A stretch of DNA of 64,000 nt, from contig JAXMHB010000002.1 of the NCBI GenBank assembly GCA_046346965.1, positions 1 through 64,000 on the forward strand, in the 5' to 3' direction. This document shows positions 42,583 through 50,958 of the stretch, piece by piece. Under the pieces are notes generated by a model that had not been told where the DNA came from, did not search any database, and saw nothing but the letters and a program-made list of their open reading frames with translations. Position numbers and translations under genes: made by a program. The stretch is from JAXMHB01 sp046346965 (GTDB taxonomy: Bacteria > Pseudomonadota > Gammaproteobacteria > Xanthomonadales > SZUA-5). The first letter of the stretch is position 1. Every line of letters starts with the position of its first letter.

Positions 42583-42751
42583 GCCAGGGGCCGAATGGGA
42601 AAGGTGAGGCAGTCAGCCAGTGCTGGCGCCCAAAGCGCCCGCTGCTGCGGCGCGGATTCTGAACGAGCGCGACCGGATGCGAAAGCCGAGCTTGCAGATT
42701 GATTCCACCTGCGTTTAGCCTGCGCGGCCAGTGAATACGGATTGAATAACC

Positions 42752-43675
42752 ATGAGAGCACGTCCGATCACGCTGATAGGTGCGCCGACCGATGTCGGTG
42801 CTGCCGACCGCGGTGCCTCGATGGGCCCGGAGGCGCTGCGCGTGGCCGGGTTGCGCGAGGCGCTGATGGCGCGCGGGCTGGAAGTGGACGACCGCGGCAA
42901 TCTGATGGGCCCGATCAATCCGATGCAGCCGCCGGACGCCGGCTACCGCCATTTGTACGAGGTGGTGGCCTGGAACCAGAGCGTGTTCCAGCTGGTGGGT
43001 CAGGTGCTCGACGAAGGCCGACTGCCGATCATGCTCGGCGGCGATCACTGCCTGGCGATCGGCTCGATCGGCGCGGTGGCGGCGCATTGCCGGCGCGTCG
43101 GCAAGAAGCTGCGCGTGCTCTGGCTGGATGCCCACGCCGACTTCAACACCAGCGAGATCACGCCCTCGGGCAATGTGCACGGCATGCCGGTCGCCTGTCT
43201 GTTCGGCATCGGGCCGGCGCCGCTGGTGGAACTGGCCGGCACGCCGCCGGCGCTGACGCGCGAGCAGATCCACCAGATCGGTATCCGCTCGGTCGATCCG
43301 GGCGAGCGCCAACTGGTGCACGAGCAGCAGCTCTCGATCTTCGACATGCGCTACGTGGACGAACACGGCATGCGCAAGGTGATGACCGAGGCGCTGGCGG
43401 GCCTGGACGCCGACACCCATCTGCATGTCAGCTTCGATGTGGACTTTCTCGACCCCGAGATCGCGCCCGGCGTGGGCACGACGGTGCCCGGCGGCCCGAA
43501 TTACCGCGAGGCGCAACTGTGCATGGAGATGATCGCCGACACCGGTTTGCTGGCCTCGCTGGATGTGGTCGAGCTGAATCCAGCCTTCGACGATCACAAT
43601 CGCACGGCCAAGCTGGCGGTGGATCTGATCGAGAGCCTGTTCGGCAAGTCCACGCTGATGCGCCCGCGCGGCTGA
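42752..43675 (+). CDS. rocF: Arginase
   Basis: 307 residues. Ureohydrolase cleaving arginine to ornithine and urea with two Mn ions. All metal-binding blocks are present: GGDHCLAIGS (His), WLDAHADFNT (Asp-x-His-x-Asp) and SFDVDFLDP (Asp-x-Asp). SGNVHGMPVA fits the substrate loop, which favours arginase over agmatinase. The ATG follows GGATTGAATAACC. It stands alone, divergent from ruvB; the gap to fbp is 79 bases. Confidence 0.92.
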   Translation: MRARPITLIGAPTDVGAADRGASMGPEALRVAGLREALMARGLEVDDRGNLMGPINPMQPPDAGYRHLYEVVAWNQSVFQLVGQVLDEGRLPIMLGGDHCLAIGSIGAVAAHCRRVGKKLRVLWLDAHADFNTSEITPSGNVHGMPVACLFGIGPAPLVELAGTPPALTREQIHQIGIRSVDPGERQLVHEQQLSIFDMRYVDEHGMRKVMTEALAGLDADTHLHVSFDVDFLDPEIAPGVGTTVPGGPNYREAQLCMEMIADTGLLASLDVVELNPAFDDHNRTAKLAVDLIESLFGKSTLMRPRG

Positions 43676-43754
43676 ACGCGGGCGGCCGTAGCGCTGGCAA
43701 TCGGCCGGCGCAGCCGCGAGAATCCGCGCCCGGTTGCCACTGCCGGAGCGCGCC

Positions 43755-44777
43755 TTGAAACCCGTCTCGCTGACCCGCTTTCTGATCGAGCAACAGCGCC
43801 AGCACGGCCAGATCAACTCGGATCTGCGCCTGCTGATCGAAGTCGTTGCGCGCGCCTGCAAAGGCATCGCCATTGCGGTGGGCAAGGGCGCGCTGGGCGG
43901 CGTGCTCGGCAGCGCCGGCAGCGAGAACATCCAGGGCGAGGTGCAGAAGAAGCTCGACGTGCTGTCGAACGAAATCCTGCTCGAAGCCAATGAGTGGGGC
44001 GGCCATCTGGCGGCGATCGCCTCGGAAGAGATGGATCACCCGCACGCGATTCCGCACCGCTATCCCAAGGGCGAATACCTGCTGCTGTTCGATCCGCTCG
44101 ATGGCAGCTCCAACATCGATGTGAACATCTCGGTCGGCACCATTTTCTCGGTGCTGCGCTGCCCGGATGGCGTCAGCGAGCCCACCGAGGCCGACTTCCT
44201 GCAGCCAGGCGCGCGTCAGGTGGCGGCGGGTTACGCGGTGTACGGCCCGAGCACGCTGCTGGTGCTGACCACCGGCTCCGGTGTGCACAGCTTCACGCTG
44301 GACCGCGAGCTCGGCTCCTTCGTGCTGACCGAGCGCAATCTCAGCATCCCGGCGGACACCCAGGAGTTCGCCATCAATATGTCCAATCTGCGCCACTGGC
44401 AGCCGCCGATGCGACGCTACATCGAGGAATTGCTGGCCGGCAAAACCGGCCCGCGCGGCAAGGACTTCAACATGCGCTGGGTGGCCAGCATGGTCGCCGA
44501 TGTGCATCGCATCCTCACCCGCGGCGGCATCTTCATCTACCCGCGCGACCTCAAGGATCCCAGCAAGCCCGGCAAGCTGCGGCTGATGTACGAGGCCAAT
44601 CCGATGGCCTTCATCGTGGAGCAGGCCGGTGGTGCCGCCACCAACGGGCTGATGCGCATCCTCGATCTGCAGCCCGAGGCCCTGCATCAGCGGGTGGCGG
44701 TGTTCCTGGGGTCGAAGCACGAGGTCGAACTCGCCACGCGCTATCACCTGGAGCACGCGCAAGGCCAGGCCGGATGA
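43755..44777 (+). CDS. fbp: Fructose-1,6-bisphosphatase class 1
   Basis: 340 residues (E. coli 332). Gluconeogenic phosphatase producing fructose 6-phosphate. Marks: the substrate/metal motif LLFDPLDGSSNIDVNISVGTIF, ASEEMDHPH with the metal Glu residues, and GGIFIYPRDLKDPSKPGKLRLMYEANPMAF, the sugar-binding region, followed by the AGGAAT-like end. I take the TTG at 43755 (MKPVSLTRFL), with GGAG six bases upstream; a TTG seven codons earlier has no such site. The next gene overlaps its stop (ATGA). Confidence 0.96.
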   Translation: MKPVSLTRFLIEQQRQHGQINSDLRLLIEVVARACKGIAIAVGKGALGGVLGSAGSENIQGEVQKKLDVLSNEILLEANEWGGHLAAIASEEMDHPHAIPHRYPKGEYLLLFDPLDGSSNIDVNISVGTIFSVLRCPDGVSEPTEADFLQPGARQVAAGYAVYGPSTLLVLTTGSGVHSFTLDRELGSFVLTERNLSIPADTQEFAINMSNLRHWQPPMRRYIEELLAGKTGPRGKDFNMRWVASMVADVHRILTRGGIFIYPRDLKDPSKPGKLRLMYEANPMAFIVEQAGGAATNGLMRILDLQPEALHQRVAVFLGSKHEVELATRYHLEHAQGQAG

Positions 44778-45295
44778 CGCGCGCGGCGGGCCGACGGCCC
44801 TCGTCGAAAGCGCGGCGCAAGCAAAAGCGCCCCGCGCTGGTGGCGCCGGCCGGCGCTCGGCAGCCGGTGTTGATCGGCGCCGGCGCTTCGGGCGTGGAAG
44901 CGCTGGTGCGTGATCTGGCGCCCGCGCACGCGCTGGCGGTGGTCGGCTACTACTGCCCGGCAAGCATCGTCGGTGCGCCTGGGCTGGTGCCCACGCCCAC
45001 CGGCCATCCCGCACAGGCGCTCAAGTGGAACACGCGTGCAGCCGACGCGACGCTGCTGCTGGCGCCGGATGAGCGTCTGTATGGTCGCGCCCGCGCCGCG
45101 CAGGACTGGTGCCGGCGCTATCGCAAGCGCTGGCTGCTGCTGACGCCGCAGAGCTTCGATGCCGACCGGCTGCGCGGCTGGCTGCGCACGCTGCCGCCGC
45201 AGCGCTTGCAAATCACCGGTCCGCTGGCGCATCAGGCCGATCTGTCTGCGCTGCTGGCGCAGGTGCTGGCGGTGCTGGCCGGCGCGGATGCCTGA
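44774..45295 (+). CDS. Putative SLOG/molybdenum-carrier-like Rossmann protein
   Basis: 173 residues overlapping the fbp stop by four bases. A basic N-terminus is followed by VLIGAGASGVEALVRDLA, then GYYCPASIVG and LKWNTRAADATLLLAP. This order recalls the putative molybdenum carrier/YpsA group of SLOG proteins, where a glycine loop is followed by a W-C-P-like block and T-x-x-N-x-x-D-A-T-L. The glycine loop is not the canonical GGQTG. The family call is tentative. Translational coupling to fbp suggests co-expression, not necessarily a shared pathway. Confidence 0.45.
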   Translation: MTRAAGRRPSSKARRKQKRPALVAPAGARQPVLIGAGASGVEALVRDLAPAHALAVVGYYCPASIVGAPGLVPTPTGHPAQALKWNTRAADATLLLAPDERLYGRARAAQDWCRRYRKRWLLLTPQSFDADRLRGWLRTLPPQRLQITGPLAHQADLSALLAQVLAVLAGADA

Positions 45296-45346
45296 GCGCA
45301 TGCGCGCAGGCAGCCGCTGTAAGTGTCGGAGGCCATGCGAGGCGCA

Positions 45347-46090
45347 ATGAGTCGGCCCGCACCCGCGCATGCACGGCCTTACGTGCTCGACAGCGGCCAC
45401 ACGCGCTGCCTGCATTTCGCCAAGCACGAGATCCAGAGCCAGATGTGGCTGGCCGATCCCTACGCGCTGGCGCTCAAGTACACGCAGACGATGATGGGCT
45501 TCCTGCTGTTCGACCCGGCGCCCGCGCGCATCGGCATGATCGGCCTCGGCGGCGGCTCGCTCGCCAAGTTCTGCCATCGCCACCTGCCCAGCGCCCAGGT
45601 GGAGGTGGTGGAGATCAATCCGCAGGTGCTCGCGGTGCGCGAGTTGTTCCAGGTGCCTGACAACGATGAGCGCCTGTGCATTCGCGAGGGCGACGGCGCC
45701 GAATATGTGCGCCGCGCACGCGATCTCGATGTGCTGCTGGTCGACGGCTACGACCGCTCCGGCCTGCCATCGCCGCTCAGCACCGAGAACTTCTATCGCG
45801 ACTGCCGCCTGGCGCTGCGCGCCGGTGGCGTGCTGGTGGTCAATCTGGCCTGCGCGCATCGGCAGTTCCCGCTGCTGGTGGCGCGCATCCGCCAGCAATT
45901 CCGCCAGCAGTGCCTCGTAGTACGCGACAGCGAGGAACGCAACGACATCGTCTACGCCTGGCGCGGCGCGCCCCCCGAGCCCAGCGAAATCGCACCGGCC
46001 GGGCTGTCCGCTGAGGCCCTGAAATCCCTGGCCGCCGGACTGGACCGCGTGCGCTTCGCCTGGAAACTGGCCGGGGGTGTACCGCGGTGA
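45347..46090 (+). CDS. Spermidine synthase-like methyltransferase-fold protein
   Basis: About 247 residues. Core of the polyamine aminopropyltransferase family: QSQMWLADPYALALKYTQTMM, then IGMIGLGGGSLAKFCHRH (the nucleotide-binding glycine loop), VEVVEINPQVL and LDVLLVDGYDR with the Asp, and LSTENFYRDCRLAL. The N-terminal beta domain of true SpeE is short, and spermidine-synthase-like proteins of this length often have unknown substrates. Start uncertain: ATG 45347 (GAGG four bases upstream) or ATG 45335 with GGAGG too close. It follows the SLOG-like gene by 51 bases. Confidence 0.75.
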   Translation: MSRPAPAHARPYVLDSGHTRCLHFAKHEIQSQMWLADPYALALKYTQTMMGFLLFDPAPARIGMIGLGGGSLAKFCHRHLPSAQVEVVEINPQVLAVRELFQVPDNDERLCIREGDGAEYVRRARDLDVLLVDGYDRSGLPSPLSTENFYRDCRLALRAGGVLVVNLACAHRQFPLLVARIRQQFRQQCLVVRDSEERNDIVYAWRGAPPEPSEIAPAGLSAEALKSLAAGLDRVRFAWKLAGGVPR

Positions 46091-46158
46091 GGCGGGCTGC
46101 CGGAGCCGGAAAACGCTATTGCCTGCGGGAAAGGATAGTTCGCTCCCAGTGTGTAGGA

Positions 46159-46875
46159 CTAGGATCCGCGACGAAAACTCTTCTCCTTGTACTTGGAGAA
46201 ATAATACTGGACTGAACGAATCGCAATATCCGCCATCACATCCGCCATTTCTCTCACCTCCCATTTGTTTTCTCGAAAATAGAAGCTGCCTCGATTGATC
46301 TTGCCGCTCTCCTCGTTGTGCAGATAGGTGGTATTGAGGCGGCCAAACATTGCGATTGTGGATACGCGATCCAAGATTGACGACGATTCTTCAAAATCGC
46401 AGCCGTATCCGAAGCAGACGAACGGAAAAATGCTTTCGCGAAGTAAGGCGGCACGAAGTCCAATCACATTCTTCCCAAGCCGCTCAATAGCATTGCCGCG
46501 AGACTGTTTTGAAAGTCCTTCTTTGAGGCGAAGGTCATTTGTGCCTTGGTTCTTTACTTCCGCGATTAATATGGGGTATGTAATATCCGTTGTGGACGCA
46601 CTGCGCATGAAGAGAATGCCTCCATCGGGTCGAATGGAGCTGGTATCAAAATGGCAGAAAAACTCAACTTCGGGGAATGTCTTCCGAAGCTCGCTAACAA
46701 TGTCACGCAGATACCACTGCCGTTCGTGTGCGTAGAGAATGTCCGCACCGAACTCTTTCCTCAGCCTCGATTCAACTAAATGCAGAGCCTGCACCACCTC
46801 AGATTCTTGCCCTTTCGACACTTCATTAATGACAGTGCCGGCGCGCTGTTCTCGAAGTTGATACTTTCTGGCCAT
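46159..46875 (-). CDS. EcoRI-family type II restriction endonuclease
   Basis: 238 residues that align by eye with EcoRI (277). The catalytic set is intact: Asp84 in SSIRPDGG, Glu106 and Lys108 in LIAEVKNQG, matching EcoRI Asp91, Glu111 and Lys113. RGNAIERLGKN (Asn128, Ala129, Arg132) matches the EcoRI recognition segment around Asn141-Arg145. ESIFPFVCFGYGCDF and the C-terminal MADVMADIAIRSVQYYF also match. A GAATTC-type specificity is therefore predicted. Its ATG overlaps the methyltransferase stop by one base (TAATG), so methylase is made first. AT-rich composition shows recent transfer. Confidence 0.88.
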   Translation of the reverse strand: MARKYQLREQRAGTVINEVSKGQESEVVQALHLVESRLRKEFGADILYAHERQWYLRDIVSELRKTFPEVEFFCHFDTSSIRPDGGILFMRSASTTDITYPILIAEVKNQGTNDLRLKEGLSKQSRGNAIERLGKNVIGLRAALLRESIFPFVCFGYGCDFEESSSILDRVSTIAMFGRLNTTYLHNEESGKINRGSFYFRENKWEVREMADVMADIAIRSVQYYFSKYKEKSFRRGS

Positions 46876-48038
46876 TACTTTCGCTCCAAGATGAAGAGTT
46901 GCTCAGTGACGTGAATTGGCCGATTTGCAAAGCTTCGGCTTCCCCGGAATGCGTTGTACTGTTTTTCAATTACCTCTAGATGCCCGAGCGTTTGCAAGTG
47001 GTCCCTCATCTCTTCAGGCGAGATGAAGCCCTCGTTATTGAAGGAGATCAGAAGGAATCTCGCATCGAGACTTTCTAGTAACTGCTTGAAAGAGCTGAAA
47101 GATTTTGCTCGCACGTTGTATGCTGACCGTTTCCAGTCCGAGGGTATCCCTGAAACGCCACTGATTTCTGTGGGTCTAATGTAGTCGACGATCAAATTGA
47201 GCATGAAATAGTTTGAGCCATATGGGTGTTGATTATATGGCGGGTCCAAGTAAGCCAAATCGAGATTTTTGATCTTGCCCGCTACCTCATTTGAGTCGCC
47301 GTGACGGATGTCAATCTCGCATTCGAAACGACTCAGTACCGGAACTTCAAGCTCAATTTTTCCCAGAATCCGTAAGAGCGCGTCTGAGCCCGTCCCGCCA
47401 AACTGTCCGATCTGAGTATTCCGATTCTTGTAGAACCCCTTAAATACTCCCGCAGTATTTGCATGAACTGAGGCCTCGCTTAGCAATGGCCCCAACAGCA
47501 ACGTTCGTATATTTGGCGGGTAGCGCTCTATCATCTTCCGGTATGTATCAATTCTACGAGCGTTTTCGCGCGTGTAGAAGACTCGATCTTCCTTGGTGAT
47601 GTTGAGTTCGTCCCGAGGTGCGTAAAGTTCTTCAATGAAACCTATTTCATGCCCTTCGTGTAAGACGGATGCATTCAGGTCTAGCACAATCTCCCCAAGT
47701 TCCCGGAAATCTACTGTGCTTCGGTTTGTGAGGTAACAGTGCGATAGTATGTTCGAGTAATTCTCAAGATCATTGCACGACAGATAACTGCAGTGACCTT
47801 TGAGGAGTCTTGAAACGACTCCCGAACCACTGAAGACATCAAAGGCCCTTAGCTTCTTCTTCCTGAGGCGGGATTTTACCTTCTCAATTCCTCTGCTGAT
47901 CTCAGAAAGTAAGCCTCGCTTGTTTCCAATATATGTAACAACTTGTCGAGTGAGGAAGTTGGGGTCCTCATCAATCAGGTCGCCACCAAAAAGGCCTAGT
48001 TGCTCAATGTCGAGGGCATTCAGCATGATTCCATTCAC
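46875..48038 (-). CDS. Type II DNA adenine-N6 methyltransferase (alpha class, D12/Dam-like)
   Basis: About 387 residues. Motif order is that of alpha-class enzymes: motif X VVTYIGNKRGLLSEI (about 33-47), motif I FDVFSGSGVVSRLLK (about 66-80), a variable target-recognition region, then the catalytic motif IV DPPYNQHPYGSNYFMLNLI near 265. It should protect the host against the nuclease encoded just downstream. I prefer the GTG at 48038, with AGGA eight bases upstream; ATG 48026 is an alternative. AT-rich like its partner and unlike the flanking genes. I could not align it with the EcoRI methylase by eye. Confidence 0.9.
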   Translation of the reverse strand: MNGIMLNALDIEQLGLFGGDLIDEDPNFLTRQVVTYIGNKRGLLSEISRGIEKVKSRLRKKKLRAFDVFSGSGVVSRLLKGHCSYLSCNDLENYSNILSHCYLTNRSTVDFRELGEIVLDLNASVLHEGHEIGFIEELYAPRDELNITKEDRVFYTRENARRIDTYRKMIERYPPNIRTLLLGPLLSEASVHANTAGVFKGFYKNRNTQIGQFGGTGSDALLRILGKIELEVPVLSRFECEIDIRHGDSNEVAGKIKNLDLAYLDPPYNQHPYGSNYFMLNLIVDYIRPTEISGVSGIPSDWKRSAYNVRAKSFSSFKQLLESLDARFLLISFNNEGFISPEEMRDHLQTLGHLEVIEKQYNAFRGSRSFANRPIHVTEQLFILERK

Positions 48039-48070
48039 TCGATCCGTCCTAAGTTGTAGTAAATAATAGC

Positions 48071-48229
48071 GCGAGTAGGTGCGGTGAGCCTGCGAACTGC
48101 ATCGAAGCAGTCCGAGTAGGATGCGGTGAGCCTGCGAACCGCATCGATAGCGGCGCAATCCCGGATCGCATCAATTTAGCCGCACAGTCTCTCGGCAAGC
48201 GATGCGGTTCGTTCCTCACCGCATCCTAC
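48071..48229. repeat. REP-like elements beside the restriction-modification island
   Basis: GTGCGGTGAGCCTGCGAACTGCATCG near 48078, in pieces GTGCGGTGAGCC and GCGAACTGCATCG, is a diverged copy. GATGCGGT...ACCGCATC at 48120-48145 is an exact one, and 48200-48229 is an inverted copy with the loop TCGTTCCTC. They have the same stem as the elements at 216-392. They mark the right edge of the AT-rich island, between the methyltransferase start and the DJ-1-like gene. Nothing else is seen in the 258-base gap. Confidence 0.7.
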
Positions 48230-48296
48230 TTGGTCTGAAGCAGCATAGGTCCGGATCGCACGAATGCAACCGCAAATGTGTATGCCGCCGTCTCGC

Positions 48297-49151
48297 CTAT
48301 TCCTCCAGCACCCCGGCAAACACTTGCGCAAAGGTGTGCACATCGCCCGGCCAGCGTGCGGAGACGTAGCGGCCGTCGCGGACGACGAAGGCGGGGCTGG
48401 GGTCGTTCAGGTGGTCGCGCGCCAGTCCCAGGGTTTTGCGTTGGTAGTGCCGGTCGTTGGCTGGGACGTCGCGGAAATCGGCGGGATCGGCGAGTGCGCG
48501 GGTGACTTCCTGCTGGACCGAGCGATAGCCGGGCGCTTCGCCGGGGGCCTCGACGTAGGTGCGGTAGTAGTAGCGGTCCCAGTAGCGGCCGATGTGCGCG
48601 ATCAGGCTGGCGGTGCGCTCCTGGCGCCAGGTCAGCGCGGTGGTCTGGCGGCCGTAGAGCACGGAACGGCCGTCGGCACGCTGGCTGCGCGCGGCCAGCA
48701 CCACGCCGTGGCAGATCGCCGCCACCGGTTTGTCGGCGGCAAAGGCGGTCGCGACCTGCGCCTGCAGCAGCGGGCTTTCCAGGTACTCGCGCATGCCGCG
48801 TGCCCAATGGCCGCCGCCGAGCAGCAGGGCGTCGTAGTCCTCGGCGCGCAGAGCGTCCCAGCGCAAGGGCTGCTGGAAGGCGGGTGCCTGCAGCATCGCC
48901 GCATGGGCGCGGCGCGCGCGGGCGTCGGCGCGCAGCAGCAGTCCCAGCAGCTTGAGGTGGCCGAGCACCGGCAGCGGGCTCCAGGGATCCAGCCCGCGAC
49001 CGGTCAGCATGATCGGGTCCGCGACGCCGGGGCGTCCGTCCGGCGTCGCAAACAGAACCGTATGGCCGCGCGCGCTCAGCACCTGCCAGCTGACCGCGAC
49101 CTCGGAGGGATCAAAGTCCCGGCGCGGCAGCGGAATCAGCACGCGCGCCAT
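48297..49151 (-). CDS. DJ-1/PfpI family protein (class I glutamine amidotransferase-like)
   Basis: 284 residues, no signal peptide. The DJ-1/PfpI fold is shown by RVLIPLPRRDFDPSEVAVSWQVL, VLFATPDG, YDALLLGGGHWARGM and KPVAAICHGVVLAA, where the Cys of A-I-C-H-G is the nucleophile at the elbow. HchA-like proteases/deglycases share this pattern, but a C-terminal extension of about 90 residues is present. It starts three bases after the ABC permease gene, so it is the third gene of that operon. Activity unproven. Confidence 0.8.
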   Translation of the reverse strand: MARVLIPLPRRDFDPSEVAVSWQVLSARGHTVLFATPDGRPGVADPIMLTGRGLDPWSPLPVLGHLKLLGLLLRADARARRAHAAMLQAPAFQQPLRWDALRAEDYDALLLGGGHWARGMREYLESPLLQAQVATAFAADKPVAAICHGVVLAARSQRADGRSVLYGRQTTALTWRQERTASLIAHIGRYWDRYYYRTYVEAPGEAPGYRSVQQEVTRALADPADFRDVPANDRHYQRKTLGLARDHLNDPSPAFVVRDGRYVSARWPGDVHTFAQVFAGVLEE

Positions 49152-49154
49152 GGC

Positions 49155-49922
49155 TCAGCTCCGCAGGCCCACGCCCAGTCGCAGCAGGCGCAGACAGTAG
49201 GCGCCGAGGACGACGATCGCCACCAGCATGATCGCGAAAGCATGCAGGATCGGCACATCGCTCTCGCCCAGCACGCCGTAGCGGAAGGCATTGACGGTGT
49301 ACAGGATCGGATTGGCCAGCGAGACGTGGCGCCAGAACTCCGGCAGCAGGCTGACCGAATAAAACACGCCGCCCAGATAGGTCAGCGGTGTCAGAATGAA
49401 GGTCGGGATGATCGAGATATCGTCGAACTTCTTGGCGTACACGGCATTCACGAAGCCCGCCAGCGCGAACAGCACCGCCGCCAGCAGCACGCTGGCCAGC
49501 ATCACCAGCGGATGCGCGATCTTGAGGTCGGTGAACAGCAGCGACACCGCCAGCACGATGCCGCCCACCATGAAGCCGCGCAGCACGCCGCCGCCGACAT
49601 AGCCGGCGAGGATGACGATATTGGGTGTCGGCGAAACCAACAGTTCCTCGACGTAGCGGCCGAACTTGGAGCCGAAGAAGGAGCTGACCACGTTGGCGTA
49701 GGCATTCTGGATCACGCTCATCATCACCAGGCCCGGCACGATGAAGTCCATGTAGCGATGCCCGCCCATCTCGCCAATGCCGACGAGCTGCCCGAAAATC
49801 AGGAAATACAGCGTCATCGTGATCGCAGGCGGCACCAGCGTCTGGCCCCAGATGCGCAGGATGCGATTGACTTCCTTGATGATGATGGTCTGGAACGCAG
49901 TCCAGGCGACCTGAGTGTTCAT
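49155..49922 (-). CDS. yadH: ABC-2 type transporter permease (YadH-like)
   Basis: 255 residues (E. coli YadH 256) with six membrane helices. The N-terminal WTAFQTIIIKEVNRILRIWG, then LYFLIFGQLVG, GLVMMSVIQNAYANVVSSFF and FILTPLTYLGGVFYSVSLLP match the ABC-2 exporter family, YadH in particular. It overlaps the ATP-binding gene by four bases (ATGA). Substrate unknown, as for YadGH generally. Confidence 0.9.
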   Translation of the reverse strand: MNTQVAWTAFQTIIIKEVNRILRIWGQTLVPPAITMTLYFLIFGQLVGIGEMGGHRYMDFIVPGLVMMSVIQNAYANVVSSFFGSKFGRYVEELLVSPTPNIVILAGYVGGGVLRGFMVGGIVLAVSLLFTDLKIAHPLVMLASVLLAAVLFALAGFVNAVYAKKFDDISIIPTFILTPLTYLGGVFYSVSLLPEFWRHVSLANPILYTVNAFRYGVLGESDVPILHAFAIMLVAIVVLGAYCLRLLRLGVGLRS

Positions 49923-50836
49923 GCGGTGCTCTTCTCCAGCAAGCGGACGAACAGCTCTTCCAGTCGATTGGCCTTGTTGCGCATCGAGCGCACGCCGATG
50001 CCGGCGGCGCTGAGGGCGCCGAACAGTCCGTTCAATTCGGTGCCGCGCGGCACCTCGATCTCCAGCGTGGTGTCATCGACGCGCTGCACCTGACAGCCCG
50101 GCAATTCCGGTGCCTGCAGCAGCGGTTGCGACAGGTCGAAGATGAAGGTTTCGCGGTCCAGCGTGCTCAGCAGCCCCTTCACCGTGGTGTGCTCGATGAT
50201 GCGGCCGTGGTCGATGATCGCCACGTTGCGGCACAGGCTCTCGGCTTCCTCCAGATAGTGCGTGGTCAGAATCACCGTGGTGCCGGCCCGGTTGATCTCC
50301 TTCAAATACGTCCACATCGAACGCCGGATCTCGATGTCGACGCCGGCGGTGGGCTCGTCCAGGATCAGCAGGCGCGGCTGATGCATCATCGCCCGCGCGA
50401 TCATCAATCGGCGCTTCATGCCGCCCGACAGCGTGCGCGAGGCCACCTCGCGCTTGTCCCACAGCGACAGCTGGTTCAGATACTGCTCGGCGCGCGCCCG
50501 GGCGATTTCGCGCGGCACGCCGTAGTAGCCGGCCTGATTCACCAGGATCTCGAAAGGCTTTTCGAACTGGTTGAAGTTGAACTCCTGCGGCACCAGCCCG
50601 ATGTGCGCCACCGCCCGGTTGCGCGCGCTGACGACGCTGTCGCCAAACACGAGAACCTCGCCGCTGGTCGGCCGCACCAGCGAGGCGGCGATCCCGATCA
50701 GCGTCGATTTGCCGGCGCCATTGGGGCCGAGCAGCGCGAAGAAGTCGCCCTCTTCGACCGCCAGGCTGATGCCCTTGAGCGCCTCGACCTTGTTGCCATA
50801 GGTCTTGCGCAGGTCCGTTACGTGCAGCGCTGCCAC
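49919..50836 (-). CDS. yadG: ABC transporter ATP-binding protein (YadG-like)
   Basis: 305 residues (E. coli YadG 308). Walker A GPNGAGKST, Q-loop VPQEFNFNQFE, signature LSGGMKRR, Walker B LLILDEPTAGVD, and the H-loop LTTHYLEEAE are all present. The C-terminal 80 residues form the extra beta domain usual in this subfamily. It is first in an operon with the permease and the DJ-1-like gene; an outward transporter of unknown substrate. Confidence 0.93.
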   Translation of the reverse strand: MAALHVTDLRKTYGNKVEALKGISLAVEEGDFFALLGPNGAGKSTLIGIAASLVRPTSGEVLVFGDSVVSARNRAVAHIGLVPQEFNFNQFEKPFEILVNQAGYYGVPREIARARAEQYLNQLSLWDKREVASRTLSGGMKRRLMIARAMMHQPRLLILDEPTAGVDIEIRRSMWTYLKEINRAGTTVILTTHYLEEAESLCRNVAIIDHGRIIEHTTVKGLLSTLDRETFIFDLSQPLLQAPELPGCQVQRVDDTTLEIEVPRGTELNGLFGALSAAGIGVRSMRNKANRLEELFVRLLEKSTA

Positions 50837-50958
50837 AGGTGCCTCATCGGGTCGCGTAAAGCCGCGCAGTATAGGCCTGAGCGGCTGGGCGCCGCGGTCT
50901 GCCGCTTTTTGCGCGCGACTCCGTCATTAAGCGCATTCCCTGTACAGGACCTCTGCGC

